A stretch of 64,000 nucleotides of DNA from Suillus spraguei (Eukaryota > Basidiomycota > Agaricomycetes > Boletales > Suillaceae), in the NCBI GenBank assembly GCA_016800925.1, contig JABCPU010000271.1, positions 27,519-91,518 of the forward strand, written 5' to 3'. Each line of letters begins with the position of its first letter. Position 1 is the stretch's first letter. The notes beneath the pieces are model-generated. The model had not been told where the DNA came from and made no database searches. It saw only the letters and a program-made list of their open reading frames with translations. Shown here piece after piece: positions 1-11,330 of this stretch. The position numbers were made by a program, and so were the translations under genes.

Positions 1-971
1 ATATCTAAGCGAGATGACTAGGTTTTACTTCCAAGAGATTTGCATGGGAAGAGGTATCAGGCTGAACTTCTCAATAGAGGTGAAAGAAGTAAATAGTATT
101 GACTTCGGGACAATGTTTCTCCTAGGCTAGAGAATATATATCTCCGAGTCGAATCCCGAAGACAATATGAACGGTCATTCATATGCGCCGGCGCCTCGTA
201 TGTAAGTAATACTGAGCTCTTCGGGAAGGCTGTCAACTTTAATAATAATGCGGCCGCCAAATGTAACGGGGACAATTGTTATAGGTCGCTGCCTACTCCT
301 TTTGCAATAGCAGAACAACACTTCGGAAAGGAGCCAATAGTTTACCTCCATCACTACTTTTAGCAGGTGGTATCCGAGTCAACACAGCAAAATGTGTTTA
401 TCCATCACCACCCCGTCTTGAAGCAAAGGATACATCACGAACGGACCGATACAGACGAGCTCTACGGTGCGGTCGATCGCCGGCTTTCACAATAGTAAAA
501 AAGTTGACACGTTGACACGTTGAAAGCGGTTTGATCGCAGCGCTCAGTGCCTAGTCACGCATTTTTTGCGTGGATTCCGCATTGCTCTTCAGCAAAAGGT
601 GGCAAGTCGGGTCCGGTTTCTGATGTGATTGTGAAATTCAACGCGTTCGTTTGCTTTTTGTCCACGTGTGATCAACAATGCACGTTTTTTGTTCTCAGAT
701 CTGCAACGCTGGCTGATATCGACAGTCGTTCGCAACCCGAGCAGAAGGTAACTGAAATGACAGCTCGAAGCTAGATGTCACTGACTTTATGGCCCCTATG
801 ACCCGCGGATCTGGCGCTGGAAACGAAAAAAGGAAGGCTAGCGAATAAATTACCGCTTCGCGAGCTCTCGGGACACATTTAATAGGCCATCTGTACAACA
901 CTTCAAACATGAAGATGGATCAGTACTACATTTAAACGGAATGACGACACGCGGACATGATAGGCGGACTG
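1..971. other. intergenic, no gene recognised
   Basis: Both strands contain only short open frames without recognisable domains or convincing splice structure. The right part is the 3' flank of TOF1, which is transcribed leftwards and stops at 972-974. Confidence 0.6.
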
Positions 972-3900
972 TCACAGATCATCATCCTCGGAAAGGACCA
1001 GCCGTCCCGTCCCGGTACTTCGAACGCCCGCTGTGTCCATCCCTGCATCGCTATCGCTCACGGCGTCTGTTGACATTATAGAGCGCTTTGGAACCGGCCG
1101 GGGTCTTGGGCGCGCCCTAGGTACGGGATGAGATTCTGGAGTACTGGAGCGACTTCTCCGCGTGGTTCCAAATATGTGATCTTCACGGTCTGAGACATTT
1201 TCATCGGCACTAGACTCTCCTGCCGGTTGATTTTCGGGGTTCCCCACCTTACCCTTCTTCCTAGCCTCAACATCTTTACCCTTTCTCCGCCGTTTTTTAG
1301 TTCCCGTCGCTCGCATGGTTCCGATCTTGCCACTTTGTGCCGCTGCCATGACAGCTTTATCTCTTAATGCCTTTTCCCTTTCGAGGAAGGCCTCCATATC
1401 CCCGTACTCCGCATCACTGTCCTCAATGAATTGTGCTGACTTGTATTGCGTTTCTTCCTTCTTTTTCTTCTCCCGTCTCTTGCGTTTGGGCTCGTCATCG
1501 TCAACAAGCTCGACGTCAGAGTTGGAGGGTGATCGACGTCTTCGTCGCCGACGGGGTTTCTTGGTCAAGAGCTGTGAAGCCTTCTTGCCGTCAAGATCAA
1601 TGGGATGCTGTAGGAATTGATCAATGACATTGAAGCTGCTCTGGAGGTCAGAAGGGAGAATTGCGGCTGGAACCGTCCACTGCAATTCGTCACCACCTAT
1701 AAACTGATCAGCTGGTCATTGCTCAGAAATTCACGAAAGAACGGACTATCGTCATAAATGGTGAACTTTAACAGGCGAAAAATGAGCTTCAATATCGAAT
1801 TCTTCGTTGCTGCTTCTGCGTGTTCATCACTGATATATGGTACCACTGGCAAGGCGTTAGCGTAGAGTGAAAATTACACAGGATCACCTACAGTAATCGG
1901 TAAATTTGGAGATTGCTTCTGCAGAAGGAGTTAACTTTTGTTCGTCATCGTCCAAGTCAGTGTCGTCATCTTTGGGCTGTTTATCCGTCTCCTCAATAAT
2001 CTTATTACGCTGACGAATGACCAACACCAGGATCTTTACAATTGAAGGATGATCAGGGGGTCATTTAGTAGAGATGATTGATATGACTACGAACATTTTT
2101 GACCCATTCTACAAGTTCTGTTTTCCCATCGTCCACTAGGGCCGCTATCGCAATCCCGATTTGCTCGCTCCACGAGTAACCCTTCTTGACTTGCACCTCA
2201 GGAGGGAATCTGGTATCTTCTACTGTCTCGCGCTCATGGCGGCCTTTGCGTTCTGGTTCCCAGCTCGAGTACAGTTTCCAGTGTCCGCGGTTCTTGGGGA
2301 AGAATGCCTGATTCAGATTGAGACAGATAAGTATTGTGAGCATTAGCACGTGAGATAAGAAAAATGAAAACCTCACCTCCACCGCGAGGAATGGCTCTCC
2401 TTCCAACGCCTTGAAGAACCTGTGCAAAATGAAATTGACCAATTTCACAAGGTCCTTGGATGACTGGTCTTTTGGCAATGACTTTTGATCATCAAGAATA
2501 ACTTTGAAGAGATTGAGTGTCGAAACCTACAAAAAGTTGTATACCAAGAAACAAGCGGCACATAATTGCAACGCACATTGAAATATAGTCCTTCTGCCTT
2601 AGCTTTTACGACTTGCCGGTGGATCAAGTTCACCACTCTCTTCATAAACTCAGGGGAATCGAAGTCTCTGTAGCGCGAAAGATATGTCAGAAGCGTCTTG
2701 GTTATCTCCGAGTTCGCAAATTTCTGCACATCAATCAACCAACTGTCAATCAATATTTCGCTTCGATCATGCGACGTACCATTTCAAAGGCATCAAAAGT
2801 GAACATTGTCTCGTGGACGACGTCCTCCTCACTATCCCCATCAGGTTCGTTCTCGACGTCAGGCACCACATCTTCATCAGCTATTCCCTGGCCTGAGATA
2901 ACTTAAAATGACACTGAAGGTGGAGAATGCATGGCTTACCCGTGGTCTTCTTCCTCTTACCCGGCTTCTTTTTCCTGACGTACACCGCCCCGGTGTTTTC
3001 TTTCCCCCACCGTTCCAACATCCGCAACAAGGCATAAGCGAGGTGCACGCTAGCATTTAAATAGGTTAGTGATTGCGTCCCCTCCTTGTAGGATCGAAGG
3101 CTTTCGAGTGAGATATCAAGAACTTCGCCATTATAAATCAACTGTTGTTGTAAAACAACTGCAGCCTCATTGAGCTGAGAGTCGGAGATTACCGACGAAG
3201 ACATGATGTCGATCAGGAGAAGGAGCTGAGTAAGGCATTCTATTCCCGCTTGCAGCTCGTTCCACATTTTTGGCTGAAAAAATATGGCTAATGTGAGCCA
3301 GCGACCTGAACAGGTGATAGCTTGGACTTTCACGATACCTTTTCATCCATGGCTTGTCTCATCCGCTTCAGGACCCAAATGATCCACCCGCGGTCGGTAA
3401 CTTCCGCTACTAGCCGAGGTTCCATTTTCGCTGTCCTTCGACGGCCTTTTCGTTGGAGCGGGATGTCAGGAAAAATTCAAGGAACCACTTCGTAACGTAG
3501 AGCAACCGGAGATGATCCTTTTCTTTGATCTTCGGGCGTTCGGACTTAATATCTTTGAGCAGAGAGCGGAGGAACGCTGCCGAGAGAATGATGAGGACTG
3601 GGAGTATGAAAAATAACTATACTGACGATTAAACGATGACTCCACAGATTCGCGGGCAAAACCCTGAAGGACTATCTTAGCTTCTACAGATAGATTGTCC
3701 TCACGGGCTAGTTCGTCAATTTTGTTGCTTTTGCGAGCTTTAGAACGCTTCGCAAAGTCGAGAACGCTTCCAGACTCCTGTGTAATAGCTGCTTGACGAT
3801 GAAGGACGAGCGGCCTAGAACTAGAGGCTGGATCATTTGGACTTTCAGTGTCTGCATCCGGTTGCTTGCTCGGTTAAGCTGGACGGAAATAGTTGTCCCA

Positions 3901-4864
3901 AAACGGGAGTGTCGTGAAGATGCATTCCTTGCCAAGTCTTTCTTTTTCTTGTCCTCTGCAGCAAGCAACCGATGAAGGGTTTGCGCTGGTTGCTGAAGTG
4001 GTGTTAAGATGCAACAAAAAAAATAAGAGGGGACCCTACCTTTGACTGGTCTATAGCCAGTAGATGAGGTTTTACACCACGAAATAACAGGTAGAATATC
4101 TCGAGCACAAGAGTATTTGATGCATTGAAAAGAGGATCGTTGGATGTATTGGCAGCAATGGTCAGAAGCAAGTCTAGTGTGTGTGTTTCCGAGAGTGCTT
4201 TCACAAGTCTGGTCTGCAAACTCGAGTACTCCGCCTGGTCCGCGCTTAGGTGAGTATTTGCAGGGAGGTCCTTGATAAATATCAAGTTCCGAATGAGATG
4301 CAGAATCAAATTCACTATCTGTCCGTCGCGCTCCTTCCTCTCCTTTGCGGGCTTTGAGATCGGCGGGAGAACGATCCCGAAGAGGGCCTGCATGACGCCT
4401 GATGTCAGAAGTGCAGCCTTGTAATTGAGATGGCTGAGCATCAGCTGGGTGTAGTCCGTCCCTTTATCACGCTCCTCATCCAGCTCTTGCAGCTCTTCCG
4501 CCATATCAATTGGCCAGGTCATGGCCGTCATTAAGTCTGCACATGCGATAGCCCGCTTGTCTTCCACGAGTCCCTTGCCTGCAGTCGCCAGCAATATCGG
4601 TACGAGGTCGTTTGGGAGGACCCGTGTCTCCCAAAATATGCGCGCCACAGTACGCTCATCGTCTGTGTCGTCCTTACGCCAGAGCTTCTTCAGATCTCGG
4701 AGACAACCGCCGACTTCATCACCCATGCGGTAGGCACCACCTTCGTAACCACCAAGTGCATCGACGACTCGTTGGACGATAGGCTCGAGAATAGCTCTTC
4801 TGTCGACTTCATCTGCACCGGACTCCTCATGGGATGAGTGAATAGAAATGACGTCGTCATCCAT
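972..4864 (-). CDS. TOF1: Timeless-family fork protection protein (Tof1/Swi1)
   Basis: This is a Timeless/Tof1/Swi1 homologue. In yeasts and animals Tof1 pairs with Csm3/Tipin to stabilise stalled replication forks and support the S-phase checkpoint in the nucleus. The N-terminal exon (4004-4864) has the family block DRRAILEPIVQRVVDALGGY, then LKKLWRKDDTDDERTVARIFWE and a leucine-rich helical repeat. Middle exons carry the RHSRFGTTISV block (about 3900). The C-terminal exon (972-1685) is lysine/arginine-rich and acidic, with QFIEDSDAEYGDMEAF and the end EDDDL, as usual for Tof1. The start is the ATG at 4864, directly before the conserved block. Several introns of about 50 bp are present. The frame is lost at 3754-3756 and 3425-3428, and one added base in each run restores conserved sequence, so I treat the gene as intact with probable base-call errors. 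Confidence 0.9.
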
Positions 4865-5830
4865 GGTGCGTGATTCTGCCTAGCAGAATAAGTGCTCCAC
4901 GCGGACGAACGGCACGGTCGGTCACGCCACGTGATGAAAGTCACAGTTCTTATCATTTATCGGGTTCAACAAGACAGAGGGTCTACGAGGTACCATACAC
5001 CGTTTTGTGCTCTATATCATCTTCTCCGATTCGCGTGGTCCCTCCTCGCGTCAGGGACCTTATCCCTTACTGTCTGCATAGACAGAGTCACTGAGTACTT
5101 GCAGCGATGCGTTCCTCGTACATAGGCTAGACCACAGCACTTGCATCAGCCACAGTGTGACGGAATATGATATATTGGTAACGACGTTATTGGATATATA
5201 TCACGTCGAATGAGCCTTCTTTCTCATACCAGTGGGGTAAGGTCACTCTACCGCGTAGTAAGCTTTCAAAAGTGCAAAGCATAAACATTTGTCATGGAGG
5301 GCTGAGGCAGGGCAGGGCAGGACTATAAATTAGCGAGAAAGGGCTAAAACATGAGCAAAGAGAGGGACGATCGATCAAAACATGTTATTGTAGTTGCCGG
5401 GCGCTCCAAGGCACTTACTGCAGCGCTTGCTCAGTGTCATGACAAGCATGGAAGTAGAGTAGACGGAGGCATAAGGAGCGCGCTATATCATATCGTCGGG
5501 TTGTAGGCAAGTCAGACACTTTAGTGCCACCGACAGGCGTGGAAATAGAGTGGACAGGGGCATAAGGAGCGCGCTACGTAGGTGATATTGTCGGGTTGTA
5601 GGCAAGTCAGGCGCTTTAATGCCACCGATGAACGGAAAAATTAAGCGTCATCTGATGCATATAAATGAGCAAACACCCTAGGCCTGGAAAATCCCGTGAA
5701 GATGTCACGGTAACAAGTTCTACAAACTGTTTTGTATGATGTTAAGGGGTGCGCATCGTCAGGGGCCGACTTACTCACAAAGGCTACACGATACTGAGAA
5801 GAAGCAGTACATAGCCTGGCAAAAATGATG
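4865..5830. other. intergenic between TOF1 and PBDC1
   Basis: This is the TOF1 upstream region followed by the 3' flank of PBDC1. It holds a two-unit direct repeat (5443-5628), annotated separately. No other gene is supported. Confidence 0.6.
5443..5628. repeat. two-unit tandem repeat of about 91-95 bp
   Basis: Units 5443-5533 and 5534-5628 share long identical stretches (GGCATAAGGAGCGCGCTA, TCGGGTTGTAGGCAAGTCAG, TGCCACCGA). They differ by scattered substitutions and a few inserted bases. The repeat is non-coding and lies between two leftward genes. Confidence 0.85.
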
Positions 5831-6769
5831 CTATGATGTGCCGTGTTTCTTCGCTGCCTTCTCCTTCTTCAACCTCTCCTTCTCGGCATCTGCCTTGGCA
5901 ATTTCGTGCGCTCCGTCATTTAGTCCCAGTCGGTTCCGGGCAATCTAGGGTAAAACGAAAGTTTTCATTAGTGGAAAGCCGTAAGGTCATCAATCATTGG
6001 GGTAATTCTAAACTTACCTCAATAGCGTAGAACTGTATTCGTGTGACTAGACGTCATGACGTTAGCATCAGGGACATCAACGAAAATTATTAGCAGCACC
6101 GAAGATGGTGTTCGTCTCCCCGTACTCTTGCCTTGCATCTGTGCGGATGAGAGAGCCAAAATTGTAATCTTTCACTTTTTTTTCATACCTGTAATTGGGT
6201 GCGGCTGTCAGCTGAGTGTCAACACATATCAATGGCACTCACACTTGACAAAACTCTCTCCACTTCTTCTTTCCAATGTTACTCTTGAGCCAGTCCTCGT
6301 TGAGCTTGACAAGATGTACATGGTTTTCTTCGTTGAACTCAGGGAACGCCGACATAGTATGCTCGTATATCTCGTCATCAAGCCTGTCCACTCAAATGAG
6401 CTGCTGCATAGTCCGAATAAAGCGATGTCAAGCCTCACTTTGTCAATTTGAGTGCACGCGGAGGAACTTTCTCGAGCAGGTTCCAGTATGTCTACTCAAT
6501 CACAATGGTGTCAGCTGCAATGAAAATCTGAATAGCTGGACGTTCCCGCACCTGAGCATGTTCGACCGCTTTCACCGCAAATCTGTGGAGATTGACGGGT
6601 TTGGAATAGATCAATCTGCACTAGATTCCCAGTGTCTTTCGGCACTCACTGCTTCTCTATCTACGTTCCAATGAAGAGTAATGATGAGCACAGGAAGATG
6701 GTTTGAAGACGATTGGTCTACCTCGACGAGATTCTGAGCATTGTTTGGATCAAAGCTTTGAGTCGACAT
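5831..6769 (-). CDS. PBDC1: PBDC1/Ypl225w family eEF1A biogenesis chaperone
   Basis: This is the homologue of human PBDC1 and yeast Ypl225w (Chp1), a ribosome-associated chaperone reported to assist folding of nascent eEF1A. Eight exons can be placed with GT-AG junctions: 6722-6769, 6650-6660 (11 nt), 6552-6582, 6439-6491, 6243-6383, 6100-6188, 6018-6046 and 5831-5944. They total 516 nt (171 residues) with every phase consistent. The product starts MSTQSFDPNNAQNLVE, continues IEKQFAVKAVEHAQTYWNLL and PPRALKLTKLDDEIY, has the core ENHVHLVKLNEDWLKSNIGK, and ends in a lysine-rich helix. Length is close to the yeast protein. The microexon supplies IEK plus part of the next Gln codon, and gene finders could easily miss it. 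The frame is undamaged. Confidence 0.9.
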
Positions 6770-7047
6770 TTTTCTGGGACTTGAAGGCTGATTTCTAGGA
6801 GTTATGGAGTAGATGGTGAGAATTCACTGCTCGTCGTGAGCGTGCACTGCGCAGCCAGTAGTGATGACCTCAGGGTTAGGGTTTGACAAGATGGGGTTAT
6901 GCTATGCTCATAGTCTCTTGCAATTTACTAGTACTTAGTCTCTTTGAGCAGACCCAGTAGAAGGACACTTCCTTTATTATCGATTATTCAATGGAATGTT
7001 GCGACATCACCCGATAACCTTCAAACTGTATATCTCACACGGAGTGA
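6770..7047. other. PBDC1 upstream region
   Basis: A short spacer between the PBDC1 start and the stop of the upstream SANT gene. It is expected to contain the PBDC1 promoter. No TATA box or other motif stands out. Confidence 0.4.
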
Positions 7048-8618
7048 TTAACTCCCAGAACTCGTTTTTGATTTCTTTTCAACGCCTACACCAAACCGTT
7101 TCAACTTCTCAAAATACTTTTGAACGCGACTCGCAACCTGGCGTGGTGTCCGGCGACCACCCATGGCTTGTGAGATTTTTGCCCATCTATGACAGCTTGA
7201 GTCTTTTGAGCAGATGAATAGATGAACACTCACCGATTGCGCTCACCATCTGGAATCTCCTCGAGGAGCCGTTCGAGTAGGTGTTGTTCGGATATTGACC
7301 ATGCTTGCTTATAAGTCTCGGGTTTTGGTTTGTCTGTTGCTTTTGGTTCTGGTGCAGGTGGTGACGCCTCGGCTTTAAACTTCTGGTTAATGTTCTTGAT
7401 GTCAGTCGAGTCACGAGAGCGTTTTCCGAGGGTAGAAAAGGGAGGGATGGTGATCGACATGGACTCTGCGTCGATTCCAGGTTACTGTCGAGCAACTGAG
7501 GCTGGAGCTTGACATATGGTTTGCGCGAACGGGAAGATCGATTGAGACTGTCAGACTGTGTGGCAAGGGGTTGATTAATGGTCGAAGTGCGTCTCTTGGA
7601 CCATGATGCTAAAGGTTGAGCAAGTTCTGGTGGTGCTATTGTGGATGGGGTAGATGGAACAGTTGTATTTGTGGAATCATCCGCATCCATGGATGTATTG
7701 TTGTTGGCTGATGGCCAAAGGCTGTTCTCGCTGATATCAACCTCCCCACTTTCGTCATCTACATCATTCCTGACAAATACTGCGTCAGCCGCCTCTCCAT
7801 TCTCAGTGGCGGTGTCATATGTAATCTTTCTCTCTCTGAGTTTTTGTATTTTGGCATGTGCACGCTCACGCCTGCGCGTAGCTGTGAAGGATTCTTGAAC
7901 GGGTACTGATTTTCTTTCTCTCTCTTCCTCCGTAGCTTCGTCCTCGGATAACGTAGGCTGATTGAGACTAGCGTGGAATGCAGATGTGGTAAGATTAGAA
8001 TTAGACGTAAGATAGATCGCGTTATCAGGGTCAAAGCTTCCCAAGACGGGGTCAATGATGATTCGCCGTGCATCTTTGACGAATTGTTGGAGGGAGGAAA
8101 GAGGAGAGTGCTGAGTGGTGTGCGGCACGCTCCATTCTGTGTGTGCAAGACGTTTTCGGACAGCAAAAGTTCGTAAAGGCGTGGGGTCTGCGACGAAGAC
8201 GGGATTTAAGATTACAGGAAGGTAAATGAAAGGACAAAATCCCTACCAGCCGAGGAGAAGACCTGCCAATGAACCTCATTCGCAAGGGGAGATACGGAAC
8301 ACTGATTATTTTCCGACAACCTCAAGCCAGGACTATTGAACTGTAAAAGTAATGGAGGGCGTGCCATTAACCACGCGGTGAACTACATACCTTCGAACCG
8401 ATATTCTCGGTAAAGGCCTTCGGTTGGCTGAGGGCATCTGCCCTGAGCTTCCTAAGCCTTTCTATGTCTGCCTCTGCACGACTTAATAGTGATTTCTGAG
8501 TCTGTATGTAGGCGGACAGCGCCTCGAGCCTGTCAAAGGAGTAATAAGTCGGCCAAGTGCATAAAAAAATAGCAGGTAAAAAACAGCAGGCGTACGTCTC
8601 GGCGCGTCTCGAGTCCAT
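7048..8618 (-). CDS. ZZZ3-like SANT/Myb-domain protein
   Basis: This is a nuclear SANT/Myb protein resembling ZZZ3, a subunit of the animal ATAC acetyltransferase complex. The N-terminal exon encodes a coiled-coil start (MDSRRAET, then LEALSAYIQTQKSLLSRAEA). A long exon to about 7500 is Ser/Thr-rich and acidic with basic patches. The C-terminus holds the SANT domain: WSISEQHLLERLLEEIPDGE, an intron at 7185-7233, then RWAKISQAMGGRRTPRQVAS and VQKYFEKLKRFGV. The stop is at 7048-7050, directly after the SANT domain, so the ZZ zinc finger of animal ZZZ3 is absent. The long exon and the SANT-coding frame are one base out of register near 7460-7500. Either a missing base or an unplaced splice site explains this. 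The start at 8618 is the first in-frame ATG; an upstream non-coding exon is possible. Confidence 0.7.
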
Positions 8619-8876
8619 GTATGCAATATCGTCCAGTTCATGGAAATAACTCTCTCTGAGAGTTTTACCAAACCGATTGTTGCAAAGATTCCTCTATAGC
8701 CTAACAACCCAGACTCACTAAAATTTATTTTAAATTACAGCACTGATAGGCTCACCCTTATGGTATTAACTTCTCACGCATATAGATGTTCAATTGACCA
8801 TCAAGTTCAACTGTGACCAAAGGACTCTCGTCGTCGCCCGAGACGGTGAGCACGTCTCCTTAGCTCACCGTTCATC
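8619..8876. promoter_or_regulatory. divergent promoter region, SANT gene / Ser-Pro-rich gene
   Basis: The 258 bp between two divergently transcribed genes must contain both 5' regions. There is no clear TATA box. Confidence 0.4.
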
Positions 8877-11330
8877 ATGGCCTCTCATATCGCTTCATCG
8901 CATTCAATCGCTAACACTGCATCTTCCACGTCTTTATCACCCAGTCTCGCCAATCTCAACGCCCTATCCTCCCCCAAGCCTGCTCACCAGCGGCACATGA
9001 CGGCTTCAACCCTACCGCCTCCAACATCATTGAACTTGGTATTGCTTATTTATTCTTTTTCCCTGCTGAATAGGTAACTGATTGTGTGGTGCAGCCCGAA
9101 CCTGTCTATGGACATCCAGGGCACGCCCCAGGATCACCCCGACGGCCGCCATCGCCCCTTCGTAACCAATTTACTCACAGAAGATTCTCAAATGAAAGTC
9201 ACTCTGGAGATGATGATGGTGGTAACGAAGAAGAAGACCAAGATCTCACGTGGCCACGCAGCCGTTCCCCTACGTCTACCTCAGTCACTCAGTTCGCTGC
9301 AAACCTCGCAAATCGTGTAAATTCCTTCATCAGTCCTTCTGTAACAGGCAGACCACTTCCGTCTGATGAAGAACTAGAAGCTGAAGCTCAGAGAGAGCGC
9401 GACAGAAGTCGACGAGAAGCTGAACGTATCCTCACCCGGGAAGCAGAAGAAAGGCGAGCCATGGAGGAACGTGTTCTCGCTATGATGAATAGTTCTCCAC
9501 AATCACTTCCCCCTCCTCGAAGTAGGTCACAGACATTACCAAATCCTCCCTCTCCTGCGCACTCTCAGAAGGACAGTACCCCTAGTTGGTGGACAGCCGC
9601 CAAAGCACGCTTGACTCCTACGAAAGATAAAGAACCTCTCACTCCGGCCCAGCAAGTCATAGAGGAAGCTAAGGCTCGTGAAAAGGAAGCGAAGAATACC
9701 AAAGGGAAGGAAAACGAATGGCCTGCTTCTTCTACAAGCAAATACACCAACCCCGCTTACCTCAACTTAAAGATACCCCCAGGTGGCCCTCCCCCTCGCA
9801 CGTCGTCCCCTACCTCCCCGACTCCAATTCGAACGCCCGTCAACCTTTCTCCTGCGCGTGTCACACTAGCTCCAATAAACCTCTCGCCCGCTTCGATTCA
9901 GAGAGGGACTTCTCCGGGCGGCTCGCCTGCACGCGAACCACCCCCACTTTACGCTTCGTTCACGCCATCGGGTACTCTGGATGTACCAGGTACATTGCTA
10001 TTGATTGCGAAGCGTTTTGAGAAACTTGAGAGATGGAGCGTTACCCACGTGCGTGCACTCGAAGAACGCATGGGTGATGTCGAGCGGTGGCTGGTCGACA
10101 AGGAAAATCAATGCAGTAAGGAGAAGGAGTCTTCCAACGACAACAAATTCTCTCCTGAATCTAAGTTGGCTGCTATTCAAGGAGACGTCACTGAGCTACA
10201 GTCACGCATGTCGGAACTAGGCCGAGAGATGTCTCGCCTTGCGACATCACCTGCCGTTCTCTCCTCTAATAGTGCCATTCGCAGTTCGCCAGTTATGAGT
10301 ACTACCCCTCCGATGGAATCGTCCATTGTCAGCTCTCATGAATCCACCTTCTCTAGCACAGCCGACACCGCATTCCCCGAATTGTCATCTTCTAATACCA
10401 CTTCGGCTCTAGAAAATATTCGCAATCTCTCCACTCCCCGCCGGGCGCCATCCCTTACAGCCCGTGAATCGACGAGTCCACCCTCGCTCGGGCATCTACC
10501 CGTCGTACACCATCAGGGAGTAGGACACGTCTTCCATATCCAACAGGTGACTACACCAGCCCGGGAGAACTAATATCACCACCTCACACTCCAGCTAGCT
10601 CGCCTCCACCACCAGCACGTCCTGCATCGATGGTAATTTCCGGATTACCAGTTTTGTCCAGTCCGCTGGAGCTCCCCACCGCAATCACTCCGCCTGGTCC
10701 TGCGTCGTCTCCTAGTCTGAGCGGCCTGCCTGCTCCCAGCATGCACAGCCCCCATCGAGGCAGTGTAAGTCCTTCGCCTCTGCAAGGAGGGCGTAAGCGA
10801 TACACCGTTGCTCTCGGTGGACCTATCGTAGCGCCCCTGAAGCGGAGCTGGACTACGGGAGTGAACGTTCTTCGAGTTTCGGCGTGGCGTCTTTCTCCTC
10901 TACGGCAGAGAGCAGTGACGATGACGACGACGATTACCAAAATGCCATGGACGAGACGTTAGGGAAGAAATCTGCGTCCCGTGTAATGACTGCTGCCAAA
11001 CTCGGCAGCGGCGATTTGGCGAGCGCTGCGCCTGCTAATAATAGCCCAGGCAACCGTACGCGCGCGCAGTCCACATATAGTGGATTCCCGAATCCATTGC
11101 AGAGCAACCAAGCGGTGCCTGTGCGGTCAACACACCGTTTCCGATCGCAGTCCATTGACTTCCGGTCGGATAGCACTTTTGGTGGCGACTCGGCCAATAA
11201 ATTTGTGGACCCGCTTGTTCTACGACGACAGGAGAAAACGGAGAAGAGTAAGGACAAGCCTCTTGTGGGTCCAGGAAAGAAGGTTCCTGTTGGACAGCTC
11301 GTGGCGTTTTTTGATTCGGAACGTCGCTGA
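8877..11330 (+). CDS. unknown Ser/Pro-rich protein with coiled coils
   Basis: I do not recognise the family. Exon 1 (8877-9038, MASHIASSHS...) splices in phase 0 across 9039-9094 to exon 2, which begins PEPVYGHPGHAPGSP. The protein is about 800 residues and mostly disordered (Ser, Pro, Thr). It has a charged coiled coil around 9380-9480 (EELEAEAQRERDRSRREAER) and a second helical region at 9990-10230 (LIAKRFEKLERWSVTHVRAL; ALEERMGDVERWL). Short conserved-looking motifs sit near the end: GGRKRYTVALGG, an acidic tract, and the terminal block KKVPVGQLVAFFDSER. The reading frame shifts at about 10481-10483 (CCC) and 10834-10837 (CCCC). One extra C at each site yields a continuous frame, so the gene is probably intact. 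A cytoskeletal or polarity scaffold would fit the composition, but that is inference only. Confidence 0.65.

Noticed and set aside
8052..8285. Separate small genes in the alternative frames of the SANT gene
   Set aside because: They are exon and intron read-through of the same gene; the exon beginning DPTPLRTFAVRKRLAHTEW accounts for the region.
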